A stretch of 64,000 nucleotides of DNA from CBDAUN01 sp965214875 (GCA_965214875.1 OZ243980.1:1984001-2048000), one strand, 5' to 3'; shown: positions 1 through 10,204, counted from the first letter of the stretch. Program-made: numbers and translations. The notes: generated by a model from the sequence alone, not told the origin.

Positions 1-1476
1 TGAAAAACTCGTAATATCGATCAAACCGACGTTGTTGCGGATGTTGTTGTGCTCGTTGCCGACATGTTCAAAGTAGCTGGAGCGGCGAAAACTCCACTCA
101 TCGATCGCCTCTTGCTTGCTCGGAGCAAACCAATTCGGTCGCTCCCATCCGTAGCGCTGACCCCATACGGCGCCGAGCGCATCCAGCTGGTCATGGATTG
201 GGCTAGTTTTCGCCGGACGCCCGGCCGGACGCTCTTCGTCGGGGTAGTGAATGGTAAAAACGTTCTCGTAGGCTTCCTCGTTCTTCTTGATCAAGTACTG
301 CCCTTTTGCGTAGTCGCCGTATCGACGCGGGTCAACCGCCAGCAAGTCGATGCCTGGCTCGCCTTCGACAATCCACTCGGCCAGCTGCCATCCGGCGCCT
401 CCGGCGGCGGTAACGCCAAAGCTGTGTCCCTCGCTCAGCCAAACATTCGGCAAATCCCACGCCGGCCCGATCAGCGGGCTGCCGTCCGGAGTGTAGGAGA
501 TGGGACCGTTTACAATATCCTTGATTCCTGAGGCGGCAAACGGCGGCACCCGCTTCATGCATGCTTCAACATGCGGCATCAGCCGGTCAAGGTCGCCAGG
601 AAACAGATCTTTCTCGAAAGTGTCCGGTACGCCGTCAGCGAATACCGCAGGCGCACCCTTTTCGTACGGACCAAGAATCCAGCCCATCCGTTCCTCGCGA
701 AAATAGTATGACGCGTCGGATTCTCTCAATACAGCAAGCTCCTTGCCGCCCGCTTCGCGATACGCTTTCAATTCTTCGCACACATCGGTAACAAGGTACT
801 GGTGCTGTACCGGAATGGCGGGGATGGAAATGCCGAGCAGCCTGCTTGTCTTCTGACTGTAGTTTCCAGTGGCGCAGATCAGATGCTCGCAAACGATTTC
901 ACCTTCGGCAGTTTGCACCTTCCATTCGCCGGACTTGGTGCGCGAAAGTCCGGTCGCTTCGGTATGCTGATAGATTTTTGCCCCGCGGGTGCGGGCACCT
1001 TTGGCCAGTGCATTGGTCAAGTCAACCGGCGCGATGTGTCCGTCGTGCGGGTGATAAAGCGCACCGACCAGCCCATGGGTGTCGCACAATGGCCACAAAT
1101 CCTTAACCTCTGACGGCGTGATCATTTCAAATGGCACCCCGATCGTATTCGCCGTTCCGCAATACTTTTTGTATTCATCCATGCGGTCTCGGTTGCAGGC
1201 AAGACGCAGATTGCCAGTGACGTGAAATCCCACATCCTGACCAGTCTCGCTTTCCAGCGCCTTGTACAGGTCGACCGAATACTTGTGCAGCTGTCCAACC
1301 GCATAACTCATGTTGAATAGCGGCAACAGTCCGGCAGCGTGCCAAGTCGAGCCGGCAGTCAATTCAGTACGCTCCAGCAACACGACATCGCTCCAGCCTT
1401 TCTTGGCGAGGTGATACAGGATGCTGACTCCGACAACACCGCCGCCAATCACCACTGCTCTTGCATGACTCTCCAT
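1..1476 (-). CDS. FAD-dependent GcvT-family oxidoreductase, dimethylglycine/sarcosine dehydrogenase-like (3' end off window)
   Basis: The reading frame opens with ATG at 1476 and stays open to the left edge (492 codons seen), so the C-terminus lies outside the window. Near the start is a dinucleotide-binding motif GGGVVG (residues 11-16), then STWHAAG, as in dimethylglycine and sarcosine dehydrogenases. The last visible part (WSFRRSSYFEHV, then NVGLIDITS) is where the folate-binding GcvT-like domain of this family begins. These enzymes oxidatively N-demethylate dimethylglycine or sarcosine and pass the one-carbon unit to tetrahydrofolate and electrons to ETF. An AGGTGG ribosome-binding site precedes the ATG. 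The substrate is inferred from the MttB, carnitine and MTHFR genes in the window; a related N-methyl amine is possible. Confidence 0.85.
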   Translation of the reverse strand, partial: MESHARAVVIGGGVVGVSILYHLAKKGWSDVVLLERTELTAGSTWHAAGLLPLFNMSYAVGQLHKYSVDLYKALESETGQDVGFHVTGNLRLACNRDRMDEYKKYCGTANTIGVPFEMITPSEVKDLWPLCDTHGLVGALYHPHDGHIAPVDLTNALAKGARTRGAKIYQHTEATGLSRTKSGEWKVQTAEGEIVCEHLICATGNYSQKTSRLLGISIPAIPVQHQYLVTDVCEELKAYREAGGKELAVLRESDASYYFREERMGWILGPYEKGAPAVFADGVPDTFEKDLFPGDLDRLMPHVEACMKRVPPFAASGIKDIVNGPISYTPDGSPLIGPAWDLPNVWLSEGHSFGVTAAGGAGWQLAEWIVEGEPGIDLLAVDPRRYGDYAKGQYLIKKNEEAYENVFTIHYPDEERPAGRPAKTSPIHDQLDALGAVWGQRYGWERPNWFAPSKQEAIDEWSFRRSSYFEHVGNEHNNIRNNVGLIDITSFS

Positions 1477-1686
1477 AACCAGCCACCTGATTGAAAAAAA
1501 ATTACACTTCCCGATATCAGCGAGAATATCTCAGCAGTGCGCGTTAGGGTTTAAGGAATGGTAAAATTAGAACCAAATCTCTGCGCGGGCAAATCGCCCG
1601 CATATTCTATCAGTTTCTAGTCATCTTTTTGTGCGCCAAAACGCTGGCGCAATCCACCGAATGCAAGTCGAAATATACCAAAGACC

Positions 1687-3516
1687 ATGGCAGAAACTCC
1701 GATAAAACCCGCAACTCAGTCAAAGCTAGGCATCGCCGGCAATACGCAAGCTTTAGCGCTGGTTGACCAAGCCCGTCTGATCGCACGCACCATACTTGAC
1801 GGCTTCGAACGGCATTTCTCGATTTTTCAGCATATTACGGCCGGCGCGCGACAAAGATTCGAAGAAGCCGACTGGCTTGGCGCACAGATGGCAGCGCGAA
1901 AACGCATCAATCTTTACGATCAGCGAACTTTGGAAACGCTAAACAAACTTCGAGACGAAATGGCCATTACCAATTTGGATAAGCCGCTGTGGGCGGAGGT
2001 CAAAGTGCAATATGTCGACTTGCTTATTGAGCACCGCCAGCCCGAACTCGCCGAAAGCTACTTCAACTCGGTCTTCTGCAAATTGTTCCACCGCCGCTAT
2101 TTCAATAACAGCAATATATTTGTCCGATCCTCTGTGTCCGTAGAATACTTGCAAGCCGACCGGCCCATCTACAAATCCTATTACCCCGGCACCCGCGGCT
2201 TGCGCGAAACGATCGAGCTGATTTTTGAAGATGCGCAATTCAAGCTGCCATTCGAGGACTTGTGCCGCGATGTCAGGCAAGTAATGCGGCACTTGAACCG
2301 AACGCTTCCCAAAAACAAGCGCTCTATCTCGCTCAACTATCAGATCGATGTCTTGAGCGCGGTATTTTTTCGAAACAAGGCCGCCTACCTGATCGGACGA
2401 GTTATCAACGGCTATGAGACGACCCCATTTATCGTGCCGATTCTCAATAATGAAAACGGCGGCTTGTTCGTCGATGCGCTACTCGTTGATATTCAAGATG
2501 TGTATACGGTCTTCGGCTTCTCGCGCGCATACTTCATGGTCGAAACCGAAGTGCCATCTGCGACGGTGGAATTTTTGATGCAAATTCTGCCGACAAAGAG
2601 CAAAGCCGATCTGTATTCAGCCATTGGCTTTCATAAGCAGGGCAAGACCGCCTTCTACCGAGATTTCCTCCATCACCTACGCCACTCGACAGACAAGATC
2701 ATCGAAGCGCCAGGGATAAGGGGAATGGTGATGATGGTGTTCACCCTGCCCTCCTATCCGTATGTGTTCAAGATCATCAAGGATTCATTTGATCCGCCAA
2801 AGAATTTTGCACGATCCGATGTGGTTGCGAAGTATCAGCTGGTCAAACAGCACGACAGGATTGGCCGACTGGCGGACACGCTGGAGTATTCCGATGTGGC
2901 ACTGCCCAAGGACCGATTCAACGATGAACTGTTGCAATCATTGATCGAGACATGCTCCAAAGCGGTTTCGCTTGAGGGCGGTATGGTTATTCTAAAGCAT
3001 GTCTACATCGAGCATCGGATGATCCCGCTGAATCTGATTCTTGAACATGCTTCTGATGAGGATGAGCTGCTCTATTTCGCCCGAGGCTACGGCGATGCGA
3101 TTCGCGAAATGGCCGCGGCCAACATCTTTCCTGGCGATATGCTGCTTAAGAACTTTGGCGTGACTCGCCATCGGCGCGTCGTCTTTTACGACTACGACGA
3201 AATCCGCTATTTGACCGAGTGCAGAATCAGACAACTTCCTCCGGCAAGATATCCAGACGAGGAATTAATCTCAGAGCCTTGGTTCTCGGTTGGGGATGAC
3301 GACATATTCCCGGAGGAATTCAAAAAATACTTTTTGTCCAACCAAGGATTAGCAAAGCATTTCGTCGATCATCACAGCGATCTGATGACTGTCAAATTTT
3401 GGCGAGAGATGCAACAATCGGTTCGCGCCGGTGTACTCAATGATGTCTTCCCTTACCGCCGGTCGATTCGGTTTCCTCGGGGCGGGTCTGAGGCCTCGCA
3501 AGACTATGCTGCATGA
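1687..3516 (+). CDS. aceK: isocitrate dehydrogenase kinase/phosphatase
   Basis: 609 residues, slightly longer than the roughly 580 of the E. coli protein. The family's ATP-binding segment is present as APGIRGM at residues 341-347, followed by VFTLPSYPYVFK, as in known AceK proteins. AceK reversibly phosphorylates isocitrate dehydrogenase and so diverts isocitrate into the glyoxylate shunt when cells grow on acetate or other C2 units. That suits a cell whose carnitine and acyl-CoA genes would yield acetyl-CoA and acetoacetate. aceA and aceB are not adjacent, unlike in enterobacteria. It is transcribed divergently from the flavoprotein gene on its left. ATG at 1687 has no clear ribosome-binding site. 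Confidence 0.97.
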   Translation: MAETPIKPATQSKLGIAGNTQALALVDQARLIARTILDGFERHFSIFQHITAGARQRFEEADWLGAQMAARKRINLYDQRTLETLNKLRDEMAITNLDKPLWAEVKVQYVDLLIEHRQPELAESYFNSVFCKLFHRRYFNNSNIFVRSSVSVEYLQADRPIYKSYYPGTRGLRETIELIFEDAQFKLPFEDLCRDVRQVMRHLNRTLPKNKRSISLNYQIDVLSAVFFRNKAAYLIGRVINGYETTPFIVPILNNENGGLFVDALLVDIQDVYTVFGFSRAYFMVETEVPSATVEFLMQILPTKSKADLYSAIGFHKQGKTAFYRDFLHHLRHSTDKIIEAPGIRGMVMMVFTLPSYPYVFKIIKDSFDPPKNFARSDVVAKYQLVKQHDRIGRLADTLEYSDVALPKDRFNDELLQSLIETCSKAVSLEGGMVILKHVYIEHRMIPLNLILEHASDEDELLYFARGYGDAIREMAAANIFPGDMLLKNFGVTRHRRVVFYDYDEIRYLTECRIRQLPPARYPDEELISEPWFSVGDDDIFPEEFKKYFLSNQGLAKHFVDHHSDLMTVKFWREMQQSVRAGVLNDVFPYRRSIRFPRGGSEASQDYAA

Positions 3517-3643
3517 TCGCAGATTGTCCACAATGCGCTCTTTGCATTGCTTGCCGCACAACAAAGTTAATTATTGCCAGATAGCCGAATTAAGTCGATA
3601 GATGATTTTTCTGGCGCCACGCCGCCGCTTACGGATAACAATT

Positions 3644-5179
3644 ATGTCAACTAGAAGAAGTCGAGGCGGCGGCAGAGAAGCCCGTCGCGCTGAACGACAA
3701 AAGACTCAACTTGCATTCACGCCCTACGTCCGCCGCAAGGTGCCGGTCTATGAAGTTGCGCATGAGGACGTGCTTGAACTAATTGAACAAAACGCAGACC
3801 GCGTATTGCAGGAAATCGGTATCGAGTTTCGCGACGACCCTGAAGCCATCGAGATTTGGCGACAAGCTGGTGCCGACATCGATGGAGAGCGCGTACGCTT
3901 CGATCTGGGGATGTGCCGCGAGATTGTCACCCGCTGTGCGCCCGCCCAATTTACCCAGCACGCGCGCAATCCGGAAAAAAGCCTGCTGATTGCAAAAGAC
4001 ACTGCAGTTTTCGTTCCCGCCTACGGCCCGCCTTTCATTCGCAATCTGGATGAAGGAAGACGCTATGCAACGATCGAGGACTTCCGGAATTTCGTCAAAC
4101 TCGCCTACATGTCTCCCTCCATACACCACTCAGGAGGAACCGTGTGCGAACCCGTCGACCTGCCCGTGAACAAGAGGCATTTCGATATGGTGTACAGCCA
4201 CATCAAGTATTCCGATAAGCCGTTCATGGGTTCGGTTACCAGCGGCGAGCGCGCCCAGGACTCGGTCGATATGGCAAAGATCGTCTTCGGAGAACAGTTT
4301 CTGGATGCAAATACCTGCATCGTCTCATTGATCAATGTGAATTCTCCGATGACATACGACGATACAATGCTGGCAGCTTTGAAGGTCTATGCCCGCAACA
4401 ATCAGGCAACCGTCATTTCGCCGTTCATTCTGTCTGGCGCCATGTCGCCGGTCACTGTAGTTGGAACATGTACGCAGATACTCGCCGAAGCGCTTGCGGG
4501 AATGGCATTCGCACAACTGGTAAGACCTGGTGCGCCGGTGATATTCGGAATGTTCAGCAGTTCTATCTCGATGCAGTCAGGGGCACCGACATTCGGCACG
4601 CCCGAGCCTTCTCAGGTGATCTATATCTGCGCTGCGCTTGCACGCCGCCTGAATGTGCCATTTCGAAGCGGCGGCGGACTGTGCGCCTCAAAGATTGCAG
4701 ACGCGCAAGCCGCATACGAGTCGGCCAACACCATGCAGACGGCAATGCTGGCGGGCGTCAATTTCATGCTTCACACCGCCGGATGGCTGGAAGGCGGTTT
4801 GGCGATGGGCTATGAAAAGTTCATCATGGATGCTGACCAGGCTGGCATAATGCAAACTTTTCTCAATGGAATCGATATATCGGAAAACGCGCAGGCGCTT
4901 GACGCGCTTCGCGAAGTCGGCCCCGGCAACCACTTTCTAGGCTGCGCCCACACACAGGCAAATTTCGAAACCGCTTTCTACCGCTCGACTATTGCCGACA
5001 ACAACAGCTTCGAGCAGTGGACCGCCGATGGCGCATTAGATGCCGCACAAAGAGCAAACGGCATTTGGAAGCAGAAGCTTCAAACTTATGAACCGCCTGC
5101 AATAGATCAATCGGTCGATGAGGCATTGCAGCACTTTATCAAGGCTAGAAAGGAATCATTTCCCGACTCATCTGTTTGA
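3644..5179 (+). CDS. MttB-family (trimethylamine methyltransferase-like) methyltransferase, non-pyrrolysine
   Basis: 511 residues from ATG 3644; the frame also allows ATG 3602, but the basic STRRSRGGGREARRAERQ segment is the usual N-terminus of this family. The protein has the MttB TIM-barrel signature regions (YGPPF, the GGTVCEP segment, GSVTSGERA, GGGLCASKIADAQAAYE). The frame has no in-frame TAG, so this is not the pyrrolysine trimethylamine enzyme but the MtgB-like branch, which transfers a methyl group from quaternary amines such as glycine betaine, carnitine or proline betaine to a corrinoid protein. No corrinoid protein is nearby. A second paralogue lies at 36.5-37.9 kb. The substrate is unproven; glycine betaine is favoured by the carnitine cluster. 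Confidence 0.9.
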   Translation: MSTRRSRGGGREARRAERQKTQLAFTPYVRRKVPVYEVAHEDVLELIEQNADRVLQEIGIEFRDDPEAIEIWRQAGADIDGERVRFDLGMCREIVTRCAPAQFTQHARNPEKSLLIAKDTAVFVPAYGPPFIRNLDEGRRYATIEDFRNFVKLAYMSPSIHHSGGTVCEPVDLPVNKRHFDMVYSHIKYSDKPFMGSVTSGERAQDSVDMAKIVFGEQFLDANTCIVSLINVNSPMTYDDTMLAALKVYARNNQATVISPFILSGAMSPVTVVGTCTQILAEALAGMAFAQLVRPGAPVIFGMFSSSISMQSGAPTFGTPEPSQVIYICAALARRLNVPFRSGGGLCASKIADAQAAYESANTMQTAMLAGVNFMLHTAGWLEGGLAMGYEKFIMDADQAGIMQTFLNGIDISENAQALDALREVGPGNHFLGCAHTQANFETAFYRSTIADNNSFEQWTADGALDAAQRANGIWKQKLQTYEPPAIDQSVDEALQHFIKARKESFPDSSV

Positions 5180-5247
5180 TGCGCATACTCTTGCCAATCA
5201 TTCGGTCAGTTCCGATCAACATTTAAACGTTTGGAGGATAGGCACTC

Positions 5248-6621
5248 ATGTCTGAAACTTCGACTCGCGAAAGAGATGTCCGCTCAAATCTGCACCCCTA
5301 CACCAATCTGGCGCAGCACGAAGCGCACGGACCGTCCAAGACTTACGTCAAAGGTGACGGCATCTACATTTGGGATGATGCCGGCAAGCGGTTTATTGAA
5401 GGACTTGCCGGACTCTGGTGCACTTCTTTGGGGTTCAGCGAGCAGCGCCTGATCGACGCTGCTACCAGACAATTGGAGACATTGCCGTACAACCACAGCT
5501 TCGCCGGCCGGACCGCGCCGGTCGTGACCGAGCTGGTCGACCGATTAGTTGGATTGGCGCCAGATTCGATGTCGAAGGCATATCTGACGACATCGGGCTC
5601 GGAAGCGGTAGATGCCGCAGTCAAATTCGTCTGGTACTACAACAATGCGCTGGGACGTCCGCTGAAGAAAAAAGTGATTTCGCGAATCAACGGCTATCAT
5701 GGCGTGACTGTGATATGCACCAGCTTGACAGCGATTCCGGTCATTCAAAGCGCGTTTGATGCGCCACTTGACCGGTTCAAGCAGCTATCCACGCCGCACT
5801 ACTATCGAAATGGCCTGGACGGCGAGTCGGAAGAGGAATTTGCGAGCAGGCTGGCCGATGAGCTTGAAGCGCTCATTATTGACGAAGGTCCAGACACAGT
5901 CGCAGCCCTCATCGCAGAACCCCTGATGGGAGCCGGCGGCGTCATTCCGCCTCCTAAGACATACTTCGAAAAGATCCAGCCGATTCTGAAGCGCTACGAC
6001 GTTCTGCTCATTGCGGACGAAGTGATCAATGGTTTCGGAAGAACTGCAAATTTCTGGGGTTGCGAGACTTTCAATATCGAAAAGCCAGATATTGTCACCT
6101 GTGCCAAGCAGCTTTCATCAGCATACATCCCTATTGCAGCGGTAATGATATCAGACGAGATCTATCAGGCGTTTGTCGAGCAGAGCAACAAGGTTGGCGT
6201 TTTCGGCACCGGATTTACCTATGGCGGCCATCCGGTCGGTGCCGCTGTGGCACTCGAAACGCTGAACATCTACGAAGAGCGAAACATGCTGGAGCATGTC
6301 CGCAAGGTCTCTGTCGCATTTCAAGATCGCCTCAGCCAATGCGGCGGACACAAACTGGTCGGCGAAGCGCGCGGGGCAGGCTTGATTGGCGCGGTCGAAT
6401 TGGCCAAAGACAAGGCGACGAAGAAATCCTTCGACTCAAAACTTGGCGCCAGCAAGCTTGTAGCGGCAAAGTGTCTAGAAAGCGGCTTGATTCTCCGGGC
6501 GCTGCCGTCTGGAGACTCAGTCGGAATTTGCCCTCCGCTGATAATAACCGAGCAGCAAATTCATGATATGTTCGATATTTTGGACGATTCGCTCGATGCG
6601 GCGGCAGCTGAGCTAATCTGA
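5248..6621 (+). CDS. class III PLP-dependent aminotransferase (omega-amino acid:pyruvate type)
   Basis: 457 residues, a full-length class III aminotransferase. The PLP-binding lysine is Lys287 in TCAKQLSSAY, preceded by the IADEVINGFGR motif whose Asp holds the pyridine nitrogen, and TTSGSEAVDAA binds the cofactor phosphate. FGTGFTYGGHPVGAA near the C-terminus is typical of omega-amino acid or taurine:pyruvate transaminases. An AGGA ribosome-binding site lies upstream of ATG 5248. It sits 70 bp after the MttB gene on the same strand, so the two may be co-transcribed. With gabD and gcdH nearby it could act on 4-aminobutyrate or 5-aminovalerate; beta-alanine or taurine are alternatives that sequence cannot separate. 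Confidence 0.9.
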   Translation: MSETSTRERDVRSNLHPYTNLAQHEAHGPSKTYVKGDGIYIWDDAGKRFIEGLAGLWCTSLGFSEQRLIDAATRQLETLPYNHSFAGRTAPVVTELVDRLVGLAPDSMSKAYLTTSGSEAVDAAVKFVWYYNNALGRPLKKKVISRINGYHGVTVICTSLTAIPVIQSAFDAPLDRFKQLSTPHYYRNGLDGESEEEFASRLADELEALIIDEGPDTVAALIAEPLMGAGGVIPPPKTYFEKIQPILKRYDVLLIADEVINGFGRTANFWGCETFNIEKPDIVTCAKQLSSAYIPIAAVMISDEIYQAFVEQSNKVGVFGTGFTYGGHPVGAAVALETLNIYEERNMLEHVRKVSVAFQDRLSQCGGHKLVGEARGAGLIGAVELAKDKATKKSFDSKLGASKLVAAKCLESGLILRALPSGDSVGICPPLIITEQQIHDMFDILDDSLDAAAAELI

Positions 6622-6707
6622 AAAACGGATTTTGCCGAATTCTTCCGTCGTTCGCCCTGCCGCTTCAAAGCGCAAGCGGATCTGTTTGAAGATCTCTATG
6701 CCAGTCG

Positions 6708-7310
6708 TCAAGGCCCAAGAAACTCGGTTCGCCAGATATCCCCGTCTCTTTCATAGCGCAGGCGCTCATGCAGACGGTCGGGTTGACCTTGCCAGAATTC
6801 GATTCGAACGGGCTTGATGCTGTAGCCGCCCCAAAAATCGGGGCGCGGCACCTGTTGTCCGCAAAACTCAGATTCAAGCTTTCCGACTTTCTCAAGCAGT
6901 TCAGCCCGCCCTGATACCGGTCTGCTCTGCGGAGATGCCCAGGCGCTGATCTGGCTGCCTCGCGGACGAGACCCGAAATAGGCATCGGATACTTTTGCGT
7001 CAACCCGGCTGACATTACCCTCAACTCTGACTTGACGATACAGGCGGTCCCACCACAAAACGCCGCACGCATACGGATTTGCAGTCAATTCCAGCGCTTT
7101 GCGGCTACCATAGTTGGTAAAAAAGACAAAGCCGTTCTGGTCAAAGGATTTTAGCAGCACCTGGCGTGCTGACGGTATGCCGCTAGCGTCGGCTGTCGCT
7201 AGCGTCATCGCCGACGGTTCGACTAAGTCCGCAGACAGCGCATCTTCCATCCATAGCGCAAAATGCTCGATGGGGCTGTGTTTCGGCTTTATCGCCGGCA
7301 TCTCAGCCAT
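6708..7310 (-). CDS. pdxH: pyridoxamine 5'-phosphate oxidase
   Basis: 200 residues, normal for PdxH. It shows the family's conserved runs: ARQVLLKSFDQNGFVFFTN (FMN and substrate region), SRKALELTANP, ASPQSRPVSGR, and the C-terminal FWQGQPDRLHERLRY that binds PLP. The enzyme makes pyridoxal phosphate from pyridoxamine or pyridoxine phosphate using oxygen, the last step of the salvage pathway. It is convergent with the aminotransferase on its left and lies just downstream of gabD on the same strand with a gap of about 27 bp. It would supply the cofactor for the PLP enzymes of the window, though it is also a housekeeping gene. Confidence 0.95.
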   Translation of the reverse strand: MAEMPAIKPKHSPIEHFALWMEDALSADLVEPSAMTLATADASGIPSARQVLLKSFDQNGFVFFTNYGSRKALELTANPYACGVLWWDRLYRQVRVEGNVSRVDAKVSDAYFGSRPRGSQISAWASPQSRPVSGRAELLEKVGKLESEFCGQQVPRPDFWGGYSIKPVRIEFWQGQPDRLHERLRYERDGDIWRTEFLGP

Positions 7311-7337
7311 AGGGCATACCAGGCGCCGTTGCGCAAG

Positions 7338-8789
7338 CTAGATGCCGGACATGCACAGGTACTTCACCTCGACAAATTCTTCCATTCCGTATTTTGAGCC
7401 CTCCCGGCCAATACCGGATTCCTTGACACCGCCAAAAGGCGCAACTTCTGTTGAAATGATGCCAGTGTTGATTCCAACGATTCCGCTTTCAAGCCCTTCT
7501 GCAACTCGCCATACCCGACCGAGGTCGCGACTGTAGAAGTACGCCGCCAGCCCGAATTCAGTGTCGTTAGCCATGTCGACCCCTTCTTCTTCACTATGAA
7601 ATCGAAACAAAGGCGCGAGCGGGCCAAACGTCTCCTCTTTTGCGACGGCCATGCGCGTTTCAACGTTGGTCAGCACAGTTGGCTGAAAGAATGTGCCGCC
7701 GAGCTCGTGCCGCTCTCCTCCGGTAGCTACTACCGCTCCTTTTCCAACCGCCTCGCGGATATGCGATTCAACCTTCTCAACTGCAGACATGTCGATCAAT
7801 GGACCAATTTGAGAACCGGACTGCAATCCGTCCGCGACGCTCAATCGCGCAACGGCTGTGCTGAACTTTTCTGCGAACTCGTCATAAACGCCATCTTGCA
7901 CGAGTATGCGATTCGCGCATACGCAGGTCTGCCCTGAATTGCGGTACTTGCACATCAAGGCGCCGACAACCGCCGCATCGATATCGGCATCGTCGAAAAC
8001 CAGAAATGGCGCGTTGCCTCCAAGTTCAAGCGAAACCTTCTTGACCGTTCCAGCGCATTGCTCCATCAATTTCTTTCCGACCTGCGTCGATCCAGTGAAT
8101 GTCAGCTTGCGAATCTTTTCATTCGAGGTGAGCTCGCCGCCAATCGCAGAAGATTGGCCGCAAACCACATTGAATACACCCTTGGGAATGCCGGCCCTTT
8201 CGGCGATCACGCAAAGCGCCAGAGCCGAATACGGCGTCTGTGTCGCCGGCTTGATCACAATCGTGCATCCGGCCGCCAAAGCAGGACCAGCTTTTCGCGT
8301 AATCATCGCCGCCGGAAAATTCCACGGCGTGATAGCGGCGCAAACGCCGATCGGTTCCTTGATCACCACGATTCTTCGCTCAGGGTTGTCTTGCGGTATG
8401 ACATCGCCATACATGCGCTTGCCCTCTTCTGCAAACCACTCCATGAACGATGCGGCGTAGGCGATTTCGCCTCTGGACTCTGCAAGCGGCTTGCCTTGCT
8501 CGGTCGTCATGATGATGGCCAGGTCTTCTTGATGATGCATCATCAGGTCTGCGAATTTACGCAAGAATTTCGCGCGATCTTTAGCGGTCAGCTTTCGCCA
8601 AGACTTAAATGCCGCTTGCGCTGAATCGATCGCTCTTCGAGTTTCGTCGGCTCCCATTTTTGGAATGGTGCCGACAACTTGCTGCGTAGACGGATTGTTC
8701 ACATCGATGGTCTCGCCGCTGTCAGCGTCCGCCCAAGTGCCATCGAGATAGCATTGCTGCCGAAAAAGTGCACTGTCTGTAAGTTGCAT
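7338..8789 (-). CDS. gabD: NAD(P)-dependent succinate-semialdehyde dehydrogenase (GabD family)
   Basis: Aldehyde dehydrogenase of 483 residues. The start is placed at ATG 8789 because MQLTDSALFRQQCY matches the E. coli GabD N-terminus and an AGGAG site lies upstream; the longer frame to 8816 uses TTG. Catalytic residues are visible: Glu in LELGGNAPF and Cys in NSGQTCVCANR. The first part has the TPWNFP cofactor-pocket motif. It oxidises succinate semialdehyde, and homologues (DavD) take glutarate semialdehyde. It lies downstream of gcdH on the same strand (27 bp from this start), which makes glutarate semialdehyde in lysine/5-aminovalerate catabolism a reasonable alternative. Confidence 0.93.
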   Translation of the reverse strand: MQLTDSALFRQQCYLDGTWADADSGETIDVNNPSTQQVVGTIPKMGADETRRAIDSAQAAFKSWRKLTAKDRAKFLRKFADLMMHHQEDLAIIMTTEQGKPLAESRGEIAYAASFMEWFAEEGKRMYGDVIPQDNPERRIVVIKEPIGVCAAITPWNFPAAMITRKAGPALAAGCTIVIKPATQTPYSALALCVIAERAGIPKGVFNVVCGQSSAIGGELTSNEKIRKLTFTGSTQVGKKLMEQCAGTVKKVSLELGGNAPFLVFDDADIDAAVVGALMCKYRNSGQTCVCANRILVQDGVYDEFAEKFSTAVARLSVADGLQSGSQIGPLIDMSAVEKVESHIREAVGKGAVVATGGERHELGGTFFQPTVLTNVETRMAVAKEETFGPLAPLFRFHSEEEGVDMANDTEFGLAAYFYSRDLGRVWRVAEGLESGIVGINTGIISTEVAPFGGVKESGIGREGSKYGMEEFVEVKYLCMSGI

Positions 8790-8816
8790 TGAATCAAGCG
8801 CTCCTGATCGCTTCAA

Positions 8817-10001
8817 TTAACTGAATGCCGAGATGCCGGTTTGCGCCTTGCCGAGAATCAGCGCATGGATATCGTGCGTTCCTTCATACGTGTTGACTGC
8901 TTCGAGATTCATCGCATGGCGGATAACGTGAAATTCGTCGCAAACACCGTTTCCGCCATGCACATCTCTGGCCGACCTGGCAATGTCCAAAGCCTTGCCG
9001 GCATTGTTTCGTTTGATCATGCTGATCAGCTCATGCGCCGCCTCGCCTGATTCCATCATCCGGCCAAGGCGCAGGCATCCTTGCAAACCCAGGCTAATCT
9101 CGGTCTGCATGTCCGCCAGCTTGCGCTGTATGAGCTGATTGGCTGCCAAGGGCCTGCCAAACTGCTTTCGATCGAGCGCGTATTGGCGTGCCGCATGCCA
9201 GCACGATTCGGCGGCACCCATCGTGCCCCAGCCGATGCCGTATCGAGCCATGCTCAGGCAAGATAGTGCCGCTCCAAGACCCGAAGCTTCTGGCAGAATC
9301 ATATTTTCCGGCACAAAAACATCGTTCATCACAATGCTGCCTGTCGGCGATGTTCGAAGCGAAAACTTTCCTTGTATTGATGGCGTGGAAAGCCCTGATG
9401 AATTTCGTTCAACGACAAAGCCGCGCACCTTGGAATTCTCGGTTTTTGCCCAAATGATCAATACATCAGCGATCGGGGAATTGGTTATCCAGGTTTTTTC
9501 TCCATTGAGCCGATAGCCGCCATCTTCGCGTTCCGCCCGCGTTTCCATGCCGCTAGGGTCCGAACCGTGGCTAGGTTCGGTAAGACCGAAGCAGCCGACC
9601 CACTTTCCCTTCGACAGGCGCGGCAGAAAACGCTCGCGCTGCTCATCGCTGCCATAGCGGAAAATAGGATACATCACAAGCGAAGACTGGACGCTCATGA
9701 TTGATCGGTATCCGCTATCGACACGCTCGATTTCTCGAGCGATCAGGCCGTAGCTCACATAGCCCAGCCCCGGACAGCCATAGCCCTCAATTGTAGGACC
9801 GAGCAATCCAAGCTCGCCCATTTCAGTTACGACTTCGCGATCGTAGATCTCGTTGCGATTCGCTTCCACCACGCGGGGCATCAGGGATTGTTGCGCATAG
9901 CGATGCGCTGTCGCCTGGACTAGCCGCTCTTCATCGCTCAATTGCGAATCCAGCAAAAAGGGATCGTCCCAGACGAATCGGGATTTTTTCATGGGAACCA
10001 T
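8817..10001 (-). CDS. gcdH: glutaryl-CoA dehydrogenase
   Basis: 394 residues, full length. It is an acyl-CoA dehydrogenase with the glutaryl-CoA branch signatures: FGLTEPSHGSDPSGMETRA, GEKTWITNSPIADV, YALDRKQFGRPLAANQLIQ and the catalytic glutamate in NTYEGTHDIHALILG close to the C-terminus. It oxidises and decarboxylates glutaryl-CoA to crotonyl-CoA and passes electrons to ETF, hence to the ETF-QO encoded at 41 kb. Two in-frame ATGs (10001 and 9992) are possible and neither has a clear ribosome-binding site. It is the first gene of a leftward gcdH-gabD-pdxH run, suggesting a lysine/glutarate degradation unit. Confidence 0.94.
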   Translation of the reverse strand: MVPMKKSRFVWDDPFLLDSQLSDEERLVQATAHRYAQQSLMPRVVEANRNEIYDREVVTEMGELGLLGPTIEGYGCPGLGYVSYGLIAREIERVDSGYRSIMSVQSSLVMYPIFRYGSDEQRERFLPRLSKGKWVGCFGLTEPSHGSDPSGMETRAEREDGGYRLNGEKTWITNSPIADVLIIWAKTENSKVRGFVVERNSSGLSTPSIQGKFSLRTSPTGSIVMNDVFVPENMILPEASGLGAALSCLSMARYGIGWGTMGAAESCWHAARQYALDRKQFGRPLAANQLIQRKLADMQTEISLGLQGCLRLGRMMESGEAAHELISMIKRNNAGKALDIARSARDVHGGNGVCDEFHVIRHAMNLEAVNTYEGTHDIHALILGKAQTGISAFS

Positions 10002-10204
10002 ATAGCAGAGTAATTAAAACCGATTTCTGCAAATCAATTCAATAAGTTGCTGAAAGTAAAGCCGATCGCTTCTCCTCAGCGGATTTCTTTGTCTTAACCT
10101 TTCGTGGAGAATTATTGCGGAACAATGATCTAGCAGGGATGGCGTTGATGCGCAAGCCGGTTCGGTATTTCTTGGTGGTTTTCTGTTGCTCTTTGCTCAT
10201 TCAA

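Noticed and set aside
3644..5179. Pyrrolysine-containing trimethylamine methyltransferase
   Set aside because: No in-frame TAG and no pyl genes in the window.
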